A stretch of 60,000 bases of DNA from Takakia lepidozioides (taxonomy: Eukaryota > Streptophyta > Takakiopsida > Takakiales > Takakiaceae), in contig CM060731.1 in NCBI GenBank assembly GCA_030704615.1, forward strand, positions 11,348,001-11,408,000, read 5' to 3'. A program made the position numbers and the translations under genes. Shown one piece after another: positions 34,286 to 45,979 of the stretch. The notes beneath the pieces are model-generated. The model was given only the letters and a program-made list of their open reading frames with translations. It had not been told where the DNA came from and ran no database searches. Numbering within the stretch: position 1 is the stretch's first letter; each line of letters starts with the position of its first letter.

Positions 34286-37200
34286 TGCTATTAACCCCTA
34301 TCAACACAAATATTAAGCCAAACATATCAATATACATTGAAAGAATCACAACAAATTCTACTTTAGAAGCCCCCAACATGTACTCTCCAATTCCTAGTTT
34401 TGCAGCATTTACTCATCAAGGTTCTAAAGATTGCTGTGGTTTTGCAAATATGTTACCAATCCCGTTTTCAAAGAATGGCAAACAAGCTGACGGAATTGAA
34501 GAGCCAATTAGAAACAGTTCACCTAAACTCGTAGTCAAATGTGCAAGATGTGGGTGGAGATCTCCTTGGAGACACCGCCATCAAGTATGAGCCAAAATCA
34601 TAGTTGCTTATGATTGTGTGAATTAAATCTATTATGTTTGTTTTTCACTTCATTAACAAAATAAGTCGGGTGGCTTGTAGGTGGTCATTTCATTATTTTA
34701 TTCACAAAAAGTGTGAAGGAATTGAGGCATATAATGACCTTCAGAGCTCAAAGCACGCCCATGTGCATGGATGACTCTAGTGACAATGGCTTCAGTTGAG
34801 GGGTGTTGTGCTGCTCTCTTTGATATTTCTTTCGTATGTATTGTTTATGTTTCTTGCTCTCTTGTGGCTTCACTACTGTAGGGCATGATATTCATGTAAT
34901 TGTATGAGGGAATGGTTTATTTTTGCTATATGTCTTAGTGACAATCATCTTTTGTCACTGCACCGTAACTAACCTCCCATATTGACATTTGGCTGTGCCA
35001 CTCACAGATGATGTGCTTCATCGTGGTTAATACCAGCAACACCTTCACAATCTAGCTTTTAAGATCAAATGATAGTTGTCTATTGCAAGTTTGATAAGTC
35101 AAATGGGCTTTGGGCTGTTGTACTATAGTTGCAAGACATTAGACCAGCGCCAAACGGACGTAGATAAATCGTATGTATTTCTGGAGTAGTCGGGATGCCC
35201 GGACCAATTTTGTTACCAAAAAAGAAGACAACTGATGAAACCACAATCAATAATATTTGGTACAGAATCCTTGAATCAGTTCAAAATTTCTACTCATGAG
35301 GATGTTATCTAATTGCAGCCTTGGCCGTCCTTGTTCAGCTTTGATTGTCTTATCATTATGATTGCTTGTCAACAAAGGCCCGCATTGGAACCAATGCAGA
35401 TCAGAGTACAAGAATTAATTTGAGGCAAAGCTTTAGCTTTCCTAACTAACCAAGCCATTGACATCTGAGAATGTCTATTAAAGAATAAGTTGCCACATAT
35501 CACAGGCAATCAAATGGAAATTATTGAAACGATACCAAAGTTTGTTGTAAGTTCTTGGCCTCTTTTTGCTTTGGATAATTTCCTAAATCTGTGTAGATGT
35601 AGAAGTTAAGGCTTAACTCTGATGAATGTCTACCCAAAATCCATTTTTTTTCCCTCGGCCTCGTTAGCGAAAATGAGACTCCAGCTCAGAATATGGTGGA
35701 AACTCTTTCTTGACATGTGTTTGTCTTGCTTATATGTGCTACAAGCTTGGCCGCCCTACGTCATGGTGCTGGTCATATCCTCTTATTACACTCAAGCCAA
35801 GTCTATTGTTCCATGTCTGACTTCAACAAATAGGAGAAGCATTCCAATATGTATGTTATTCATGGTCTTTTCCTTGAGATGACTGGTTCCACAACATGAC
35901 AATCACTGTCGGTTTTGTGACATTTCTTAGACTGCAGAGTTAAAAGTACTTCCAGTCATCCAATCAGCTCTTCATTACTACAAATACTGAACCAGTTTCA
36001 AGAAAAAATTGATAACAACTGTTGACATGCATTTGTCTGATGACAACAATGGGGGTACCCAACCACAACTCTCTAAACAAAGTGATGAACAATCAAAATG
36101 TGGAATATCTCACTGTCTTTCAAAACAAAATATCCATGCCCACCATGTTGCTTTCTAGTCATCACTACCCATTCCCAAGCACACTTGACTTCACAAACTC
36201 ATCACAAGGTTGTAGGACTATCCCCTTGCTGCAAAGAGAAAAAAGAGTAAAAGAAGAGGGATATGGAATACAAGCATTTTCTACCAAAGCTGCATGAGGT
36301 TGGGCCAATTTGTGTGCCACTCAATGCTTACCCCATAATTGCATAAATGGACTTATTCTTACACTCATGCCTCTGTGACTTCCAAGAGTTCTATGCAGAG
36401 CTCAAATATCTGCTTCATTATATTGTAGCTTCACCATTATTTTTTCTAACCATTGGTTAGTATCTCTTATGCGATCACCATCATCACTAGAATAACTGCA
36501 AGGACTAAAAAGCTTAGTTGCGTTGAAAACCGAAAGATATGTGAAAACGCCATACAAGTGAAGGGGTGACAGGCTACTACGGGTCGAAATTTGTGGTTGC
36601 TGGAGAAATAACCATGTCCGAGGTGCTATGAAGCTTACTTAGCAAGCCTATGAGGGTTTGCCCATAGAATAATAGTCCTTTCCCAACTTTTTGGCCTCGT
36701 CCAACCTGCCAACACCCAAGTGGGGAGGCCACATGACAAACTTAAGCACATGACAATGACAAAACTAATCAAGTAGACGACAATGTCTACATACCGAAGT
36801 GGGGCATTGCGACAGCCATGGTTTTTGCTGCTTCCAGCATTTCTTGTCCTGGAGTAGGATTGGATCTGGGGGAGCCAACACCATTTCATTAAGTGGAGGT
36901 GTAAAATGATTGACATGAAATTTTTATTGTTTGTAATTTGCATAAAATCCGAATGTTCATGATTCAAAACGAAAATTTGTGTTACACTCAATTCGGTGCT
37001 TCAAATTGTTATGCTGAGTTATGTACATTTCATATTCTTCTACTTATGTACATTTGATTACTGGTTGAAAGTGTCCAACACAATTAGGTCCGTCTTAAAA
37101 AACAATTTGCGATGGCTCTTCTTGAAAGTGATTACACGTTCAATCATAACTTTGCAATTTTTTTAGACCACGTGTGAATTAGAGGTTTCAAAATAATCAA

Positions 37201-37866
37201 AAGTCCAAAACACTATATTGAAACAGCCCATATACCACTTTGTTCAGTACTGATAGACATTTGGTTTAAGTATTCTTCTTCTAAATGTACTCCGTGTAAT
37301 GAATGCAAGAATTCAGTAGCATGTTTTCTAATTGAGTAATCAGCTTTTTAGGTACACAATTGTGTCGAAAAAGTAATCGTCACTAGCAAATTTGTAATGA
37401 ACTGTACGCGGATCAAATTCAAAGAACTTAAAACAAAGTCCATGGCGTTAACTACGGAAACCATATCGTGTATGCATTATGTTCTAATAATTCTATGAAC
37501 ATGTGAAACAAACAAAAAAATTGTTAGACATAGAACAATGCAATCGTTCATAAGCTGATCATAAAGCTCTTGCTTTGTCACTTCGGTAAATACCAAGTGA
37601 CGCTTGCTAATAGCTGATTTGATTGCGCATTGTTATTTGTTCATAACTTATTGTTGATTGCGCATTGTTTATAGCTGATTGCTCTAGACTACTCACGATC
37701 AATACATGAACGTATAATCGTACAAGTTGTTGATCACCAAAACATCGAAATATTGCAAACATAAATCAATCCGGATATGAGCAATGGTATCTGAATATCA
37801 ATAACCTAGAAATATGAACTCGGATATGGTATTAAAAAATAATATAATAAAAATGGTACTAGTATT
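34286..37866. other. Intergenic, no gene recognised
   Basis: About 3.6 kb of moderately AT-rich sequence with only short unrelated frames on both strands. I see no conserved motif, tRNA or structured repeat worth a separate entry. Confidence 0.5.
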
Positions 37867-40800
37867 CAAATTTATTTATTTTTATTTTTATTTTTATTTT
37901 TAGAATAGGGAACTGAGGTCCTGGAGAATTTATTCCAAAAAAGCGGAATACAAAGAAAGTGAGGAAAAAATAACCTCACTAGGGAAACCATGAGGAAGAT
38001 AAAGGAGCTTTGCCCCGTAACCAAAACTAGGAAGCCTGCAGAGGCTAAGGATAAGAGCGTTGCAGGTGGGGGATGTCTAGGGCCTGGAAGAGGCGAAGGA
38101 AAGATGCGCCTTGGGCTTGCCCTTCCGAAGGGTGGTGCGCCACTTGACGTCAGAGTCTTCTGGTTCAGCTGACTGCTGGGCGGTCTCGTCTCCATTTTGT
38201 GTGATGATTGTTGGATGGGGAATTGGGGATGATAGTAAGGGCACGGCGTATGGTATGATGGGTATTAAGGTGAGAGGTCCAGGCGCGTTTTTGTGAGCGG
38301 GTAAGGTATCCTCCATTTTGTTTGGATCGGGTAGTCTGGGGGAGGTCCTGACAGGTATGAGGGAGTGGGCTGGGCACATGGGGAACCAGGTCCGTGGGAT
38401 ATGTGGGCATAAAGGTGCATATCGAGTAAACATAGTGACGATGTGAGTAGACATAGTGATAATGCGCCGGGGGTGTGATGATGCTAAGATCTGGTTGTGC
38501 GTGGATTTTGGAGTATTGGTGGGCAGATGTGGGGTAACATATACTTGTGGCAGTTGGAGAAATAGGGGGAGGTGAAGGGATGGAACGGCAGGTATAGTGT
38601 CTAGACCAGAGCTGTGGATGTAGGACCATTCAAAGTATGGGGAAACCAATCAAGTATAGTGGTGTGGTGGGCACCAGCCTGACCAATAGTCTGATTGGCA
38701 TAACAAGCAAGCTGTAGAGTAGTGGGGGCCTCACAAAGTACTGAGTATGGCATGTACCCCACTTCTTCTAACTAGGTATTGGTGATGTAGATGGATGGTA
38801 GAGACACCATGAAGATGCGGGCAGACAAGTATACAGACGCCAATTGTAGCTTATCAGACTCGTAGCAAAGCTGGTGGGCAGCAGGGGTGATTTCCATTGT
38901 ATGTTGAGAGACACAGGAAAGGTAATGTGGCAGTTGCTTGTGATGACAAGTGCCCAGTATGGTGAGGGCAGCCTGTTGGTGCAGGGGCAGGTCGTAGGAG
39001 ACGTCTTGGCGGAGGGGGACCAGCCCCATGTCTGACTGTGAGCTTGGAGGGCAGTGGCCACGCTTGTACGGATGGGTGCTGTCAGGTCTTGGGAGGGAGA
39101 ACCACTATTAAAGGCCACCCTGGTTACTGTGTACTGTACGAGTAAAAAAGAATGTGTGAGTCTGGGTGAGTATGGATTGGATATACAAAAAGTAGTGGGG
39201 CAGTAGAGAAGATGGATTACCGGGTAGCAGGGGTGGTAGTGGACAAGCAGAGCTCTGGCAAGCTCTTACTCTAGTGGGTAGTAGCACGGGTGGGGGGGAG
39301 ATGAGATTGGGTGAGGAGTAATAGATCGGGGGGCAACAAACAGTGGCAAGCAGCAGTGCTGAGGGGGAGATACATGAGAAGTATAAGGATCAAGAGGGGT
39401 TGTGAGGACATAACTGGGGGAGGCATTCAGCAGAGGGTGAGATTTGGGTGTGGTAATCTTCAGCACAAGGGGTGTGGCACAGTCAGGCTGGGAATAAATC
39501 TGGTAGAGGGCCCTGAGGATAATGAACCGAGTGTTGTACAACAAAGAAGTATTGGGGGTTGAAATTGGGGTAGTACGCATATTGATATAGAGTATTGGTG
39601 TAGTGAACATGGGTGGACCAAGGGGGGTAGAGTACCTGTGTGGAGCTGGTGAAGCATTGGGTACCTGCGGAGTATAGAAGAGCCAGAGAAGGATGTTGGG
39701 TACAGAACGTGCTGAATTGAGTGTTGCGATAAGAAGGTAGGAGGGGGGGGGGGGAGGTAGAGGTCTATTGTGCACTTGGAGTTCACAAAGAGCAGCAGGG
39801 GTTGAGTGTGGGCTTGATAGCAGTGCGTTTGAGCTGGCAGAGATGTGGCTGTTGTGGCGCTGAAACCAAGCAGGAGTTGGGAGGCCGGAGAAGACATCTG
39901 AGTGGTGTGGGGCCAAATGCGTTGGGTACCTGCTGAATCTGCTGAACCCACCCCAGCAGGCAACATAGTTAGTGGTGTGGAAGAGATACGAATTGTGTAG
40001 TATTGGGGAAAACACCTTTGTATCAATTAAAAGAAATAAATTGAATTGAGTATGGAGTGCCAGCATGGGCGTAATGAGGGGGGTGGGGAGGCAGCTCCAC
40101 CTGTTGTTACTCTGATTCCAATACGTATTGATCCTGTCTAGAGTACGTTGGGTGGTTTGTGGGGGTAGAAACATATTATCATGGGATGAGGGATCTGTAG
40201 CGAGAGGATGGGTATACTTGGAGTTAGATAACCGATGACATAGATGGGGATCAGTCCTGGGGGCAGGTGACCATGCAGAACTGGGCCGACTATGGATTAT
40301 TGGTTTAGGGAGGAGTTGAACACAAACATCCATAACCGTGGTGCCTGCCGGTAGAGATAGGGGCGTTAAGGGTAATGCGGCTGTGGCAATAGTGGAGCTA
40401 AGCCTGCTAGAAGCAGAGATCGTGAGAGAGTACCAGAAGGTTAAGGCACTTATCTTGAGGGAGTTCGAGCCATTTCGTCCAGGGCCAGCCGCACTGGCTG
40501 TAGCATAACCATGCTCTGGCAGGACCCCATAAAGGAAGGAGACAGTGTGGGGCCAGTGCAAAATAAAAATTATAACACGGGTGGTGGGAAGATTCAAGGT
40601 AGAGATACTTACAATAGTGGGGGCAGAGTGATGAGTAGTGAGCAGCAAGGGAGAAAAGCGGATCGTGTCCACCTGGGGTTGCTTACAAGGGAGCCCATTT
40701 GAGGTGACGAGTTTGCGCCCTGACAAGGAAGTCCGCTTGTGCACTACAAACCTTGGAAAGGGCCCTGTTGCCTTGAGAGAGATATGGGTACTGGTAGAAA

Positions 40801-41686
40801 GGGGGGTACCTGTTCCATGTGGTACATGTGGGGTTGTACATAGGTCGAGGAGGTTAGGAACGCTCCGTGTAGAGCCATAATGTGGAAGATGGGTGTTGAT
40901 GTAACTGAATGAGAGCGTGGCGCCTCGAGGGAAAGAGATGCACCATGTACCACTGTCCCAGACCATCTCGGAGGAGTCCACACTTGGGTGAACCCGCATC
41001 TTTGAACGCTTGCTTCTGTTAGAGGGAGGGTGATATCTAGCCAGTGGAGTCGTAGAAAGAAATAACTGGGCCAATGTCGATAGGTTCGGACAGCAGAGTG
41101 ATGGAAACCATGCGTGAGAGAGCACCAGCATCATACGTGAATCGCTCACGCCACCTTGGACTTGTGCAACGTTGCAGCTAATCCAGTGAGGTGATGAGGT
41201 ACAGGTGCAGAGAAACCTGTAGCTTGTGCACAGAATCTTAGAGCTATGGCACACGTAGAGCGAGGCTGGCCGTCGTGCAAACAGCGTGTAGTGGTGGGGC
41301 GGTAGCTGGTCAGGCCCGCCTGCGTACTCCGTAAAATGGGCGCTGATGGGAAAAAGCTCAATCGTGGTCTCCGGGGCCCAACGCAGACGATAATCCTGCG
41401 AGAGGTAGTTTAAACTCTACGTACTAGAGTGGTGAGAAGAGTGGGGGTGTGATAAGACCCAGATGCAGTGGGACAAGGTGAGAAACGGGGGGAAGAGACG
41501 AGTTGGGGAGCTATGGCGGCTGACCTCGCCAACATTGTTAGTCGTAGCTAGGATAGCAGACCCGCTAGTGAGAGCGTGTGAGATAGTGGAAATAAGAAGA
41601 AGGTTTAGCAGGAGCGCTAAGTTGGCGGATAGCAGAGAGGTTAGCCGGGAGGCGTGGAGGAGGGCGGCGCTCCGCCCTCCCACCAT
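37867..41686 (-). mobile_element. C-rich retroelement-like tract with (TAAAAA)n 3' tail
   Basis: Read on the minus strand, this tract is strongly C-rich and poor in stop codons, and ends at 37905-37867 in a (TAAAAA)n-type simple repeat, as non-LTR retrotransposons do. The longest frame (41254-39266, 662 codons) is low-complexity, rich in Ser, Thr, Pro, Leu and His, and matches nothing I know. Because C-rich DNA lacks stops, its length alone is weak evidence. A better protein-like ending is the frame at 38649-38077, closing with DSDVKWRTTLRKGKPKAHLS. Strand composition matches the plus strand of 44.2-48.7 kb, so the two may be parts of one element in opposite orientation. Confidence 0.5.
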
Positions 41687-41689
41687 AGC

Positions 41690-44205
41690 TCAGGCACGTT
41701 TCACCTGCATTATCAACCCCGCCTGTAAAAAACTTGAAGCCTTACATCTTGCTTGTGAATCGGATCAACCTCTAGCCCTACTTATTTGGACTTCGAAAAA
41801 ACGTTCGACAATATGGATTGGGACTTCCTCTTGGGTGCTATGCACAAGCTAGGATTTTCAGGGAGCTTTCTTCAATGGGTCAAGATCCTGCTCTCTTCAG
41901 CTTCCAGCAAAGTCTTGGTGAATGGTGTCCTCTCCTCCGCCTTTCAATTACATCGTTCTGTTCGGCAAGTTTGCCCGTTGGCCCCCTTTCTTTTCTTGTT
42001 TGCGGCAGATTGTCTTGGACATCTTCTTGACTCAAGTTCGCACATACAGGGCCTTCAGATCCCCCGTTCGCTGCCTGCTCCTGCAACGATCAAAACTTTG
42101 CTATGATATTGTCATGTTGTTGAACAACGCCATGACATCGAATATTACGGCCGCGTTGCAGGCTCTTCATCTTTTCTGTATGACGTCAGGTCTTAGGGTT
42201 AATTGGCCTAAGTCAGTAGGGATCCTCTCAAAACAGCGTGTAGACTCGATAAACAACCATGCAGATGCTTGGGGCCATGATCTTGGCTTGCGTTGGCTTC
42301 ATAATGGGCAAGCCCACAAGCTGCTCGGGCACCTCATTGGTCACGATTTGACAGACTCTCAACGTTGTGAAGCAGTTATGAAGAACATCATGAAGCATTT
42401 TACCTACTGGAGTTCTCTTGGACTCTCAATTACAGGGCGAGCCTTAGTGGCTAACCAAGTGATTCTCGCATCCTCGTGGTTCTCCGCGGTAATCTGGTCT
42501 CCAGGCTCCGAGATTATCTACCAAATTAAAGTATTGGTTAGAAACTTCCTCTGGGGTGGAACAGCCCTCTCTCCGAATCGCAAAGCTCTGGTTAGCTTGG
42601 CTCAAATCACCCAGAAGAAAAAGCTGGGAGGACTTGGTATCATAGACCCTCTTGCTCAGATTACCTCCCTACTCGCAAAGTGGGTTCCCAGGATTTTCAC
42701 AAATCTTTCAGCTCCGTGGAGTCTGCTAGTCCGCCATCATGTCATGGATGCAGCTCCCACATCTGGAGTCTGGCCTAATTCCCTTCGTTGGATCGTGCAA
42801 GGCAAAAGTTCATTCAGAACTTATCCCTTGGGCTCCAAACTTTGGCAATCTATATGGGCTGCATGGATTCAATTGCCATCCACATTGGAAGAGGCCTTGC
42901 GTCAACCTTTTTTTGCGAACTTCAACTCCGATTCAGAGGTGCTTTTATTGGGAGCTAAAAAATGGAGTCATTGGGAGATGGCTGGAATTTCGCATCCATA
43001 TATGGGATCCTCCCAGCTTCCTCCCCAAAGACCTGGTCACCTCCCACCTCACTTCCAGAAGGGCAGGAGCTTGGGATTCACTGATTAAAGAGATACCCAG
43101 CTTTGGACTTCATTTCCCTCGGTTCAGGATGCACCAAGGCTGCTTCCAGCCTGGCTTGGGAAAGGTGCCCCCGGGTTTGCGCAGGTGGCCCTCTACGCCA
43201 TATCACGCCATGGCAACACTCTGGCGGGCTGGCAGTTTCAGGCTGATAGGGTTGGGGGCTTGTACCATCCATCGTTCAAGTATCTTCAAGAAGAAGGTCT
43301 CTTTGCGATTAGAGTGTTCTGCAGGATCTTGGGAGCTTGCAATCCTTCGCCGCCACCCAATATCAAACACTACTCTAGGTTCTTTCTGTTGGTTCCTTAA
43401 TGCACCGGTCACACACCTTCAGTTTGACCCTGCAGAGTGGAACTGGATGTCAACCCCTCACAAACCCTTCTTTAGCTATTCGGTCAAGCTTGGTTACAAT
43501 CTGCTGAGACCCCCGGCTCTCTTCTCTCACAAATGAAATAGTAAATGGGAGCATCTTCCACTGCCCTCACTGAAATGGAACTTGGTTTGGAAGGATGTTT
43601 GGAGGAAAAAAAGGGCTGCAAAAATAGGTGGATTTCTATGGAAGATTGTCAATCGTATCTTGTCAGTTTTCGCTCACATTTCGGATCCCCAGCTCCCCTA
43701 CTCCATCTGTAACTCGAATGGTCCAGAGACCATTGAGCATTTCCTGGTCCAATGCCCCCTGGCCTCACTAGTTTGGGCTGCTGTTAAGAGATTTTATGCT
43801 GATTGGTCACTAGACTTCTCTTCCCAGATTTCCGTTTTGCTCTTGAACATGCACAATGGTGCTTACTGGAGTACATGCCCTCTCTGGATAGCACTGCGAG
43901 CCCACACCTTGTGGAATATCTGGAAATGTAGGTGTTCCTGTGTTTATGAGGTTAAGGTACCAAGTGCTAAGATGGTATTGTATCGAATTCACAACGACCT
44001 TATGACTGAAGCGAGAAAATCGTGGAGCGTTTTGTGTGCAGCTGCTGCCAGAAGCTCTCAGAACAAGAGGTTGCAACTATTCGCTAACTTTGATAAGTCC
44101 TGGGGAAAAGGAGGCATTCTGTGCACAAGAGTTTCCGACTCATCGGTTGTCTGGAACAACCAACTCCCATCATGTCCAATTACGGTGAACAACACCATAT
44201 TCTGA
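41690..44205 (+). mobile_element. LINE (L1-type) 3' half: C-terminal RT and zinc domain, degenerate
   Basis: The start reads LEALHLACESDQ, then after a frameshift near 41785 LDFEKTFDNMDWDFL, the RT motif A with its Asp. RT continues as HLFCMTSGLRVNWPKS and RNFLWGG. The final frame (43582-44205) carries the plant LINE zinc domain (FLWKIVNRILS, then NGPETIEHFLVQCPLASLVW). The YADD catalytic box is not recognisable: sequence near 42100 gives CYDIVML instead. At least four frame changes show a dead copy. It begins almost exactly where the minus-strand LINE half ends at 48.76 kb, and the two together make one ORF2. Confidence 0.85.
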
Positions 44206-45241
44206 GTGACCCCCAGGAGGGCTTCCGAGCCACACGTAGCACACAACTCGTCAAATACAATACGTCCTCTCAGCCCTCGAAGATGCCAAGCTCACTAAAC
44301 AAGATATCTATCTCTTGTATATAGACTTTAAAAATGCCTTTGGATCCTTAGACCACGCTAGACTACTTGCCATCATGACGGACCTCCGTTATCCCATCGA
44401 TGCCATCCAACTCATTGGCAACATCTATACCAACAACACTACGGAATACTCCGGTTCATACTATGGTACCACCCTCCCCTATTTCTATCCTACGTTGTAC
44501 CATCCAGGGTGATACCCTCAGTCCATACCTCTTTATTATCTTTTTAGAACCTCTACTAAGATGGTTAGCACGCGGGAATCTCGGCTATCACTATAGAACC
44601 TCCCTCAATGAAATCTCCGCTGTCGCATACGCTGACGACCTCGCTATTCTAGCTCACAAACCCCAACACCTCAACCGGCAAGTCAGCAAGTTATCCCGCT
44701 TTAACTTATGGTCCGGCATGGAACTTAGCCTCCACAAGTGCGCTGTTACCGCAGCAACCCACCGTAGTAAATTAACAAAAACTGCGATGGCTTCTCATTG
44801 TAAACTTTACTAAACAACTCCTTCCCCTTTTTGGGACCCGATGAGCCTTACACATACTTAGGTATCCAGCTAGTTCCATCACTCACCTGGCATGTGCAAA
44901 AGACCACCACACTTGCTAAGCTCTCTAACAAAAGCCTGGCTCTTCTTAAATCCGCTGTCTCCATTAGACCCAAACTATCAATCATCAGCTCTGTGCTTAA
45001 GCCACAAGTCCAATACTCTTTTCACGCCGCTCCTTTCTCCCTACCAGATCTCAAAGTACTAGACAAACACATCACTCAACTAACCAAGCGAATATGTGGC
45101 TTACCTACCAGTACTCCTAGTGCCCTCACCCAACTCCCGACAGACTATTATGGCGTCGGCTCCAGCCCCCTGATTATTTTATATGCTCGAACCCTTGGTA
45201 CCCAGCTACAAGAAGCACTCAATGACCCTGGACGCCTATGA
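44190..45241 (+). mobile_element. Unusual non-LTR element: reverse transcriptase part
   Basis: A different RT lineage from the adjacent LINE. Motifs in order are QEGFRATRST (44216), YIDFKNAFGSLDHARLL (motif A Asp), QGDTLSPYLF (motif B), AYADDLAILA (motif C, intact YADD near 44630) and YTYLGIQLVPSLTW (thumb start), then thumb sequence to about 45240. The copy appears 5'-truncated, since no endonuclease or N-terminal RT precedes it. Frameshifts near 44245 and 44470, and one or more stops near 44812, disable it. It is the N-terminal part of the same element as the chromodomain frame downstream. Confidence 0.8.
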
Positions 45242-45979
45242 CTTATTTACCACAGACTTCTTAAATTCCTAGCCCACAAATTCAATGGACTACAAGCCCT
45301 CCCATCTCTTCATTCCCAATCTTGCCTACACTCCCCCACGACACGTACACTACTCATCCTACGACAAATGCGTATCAGCATCCAAACCGACATACCCCGC
45401 TATCATAACACGAAACCACAGCTGGAACACACCTAAAATACCAGCCCCTCCCTCTCCCATTTTGAACGCCTTCATCCCCGCCAAAAGCGCTCCCTCCTCA
45501 CCTATTTCAAAGAACGACATATCACTCATCTCACCCAACTTACCACCGCCACAGGGACTCAACTTATAACCCCGGGAGCATTCACACTTAAACATTCTCG
45601 TGCCACAGCCAAAACATGCAAGTTCCTCCAATACCTACGTACTCTACTTTGCCACCCATCCGCATCATGTACCCTTGAATGCGATCTCCCATGCTCACTC
45701 TTTCCTCATACCCAACGCGACTTACTACCTGCCTACAGATCAGGCCCATCCCCCTCTATCCTCCACACGCTTAGGGCCTCCCAAACCGCAGGGACACTTG
45801 AAACTAGAGACACCCCATCCACATCCACCTCCCATATACCCTATCCCCACTCGGATAGGGACTCGTCACAGACCCCCCCCCCCCGCCTGCATCCACACGC
45901 CATTCCTTACGCAAACTACTTCCACCCCAGCTCCCACCTCACTTGATACTCCTGCAACTCATCATGACCACACAGATAA
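45242..45979 (+). mobile_element. Unusual non-LTR element: connector between RT and chromodomain
   Basis: C-rich sequence with frames that read as a degraded linker. One frame gives HRLLKFLAHKFNGLQALPSL and later TCKFLQYLRTLLCHPSAS before breaking. It includes a run of about 13 C at 45876. No domain was recognised. Confidence 0.5.

Noticed and set aside
39266-41254. 662-codon frame as a genuine host gene
   Set aside because: Low-complexity, C-rich strand lacking stops, no domain, and embedded in a retroelement block; described only as part of the tract.
45876-45890. C-run as a possible programmed frameshift site in the element
   Set aside because: The frames either side do not form a clear overlapping pair; a simple slippage mutation or assembly error in a homopolymer is more likely.
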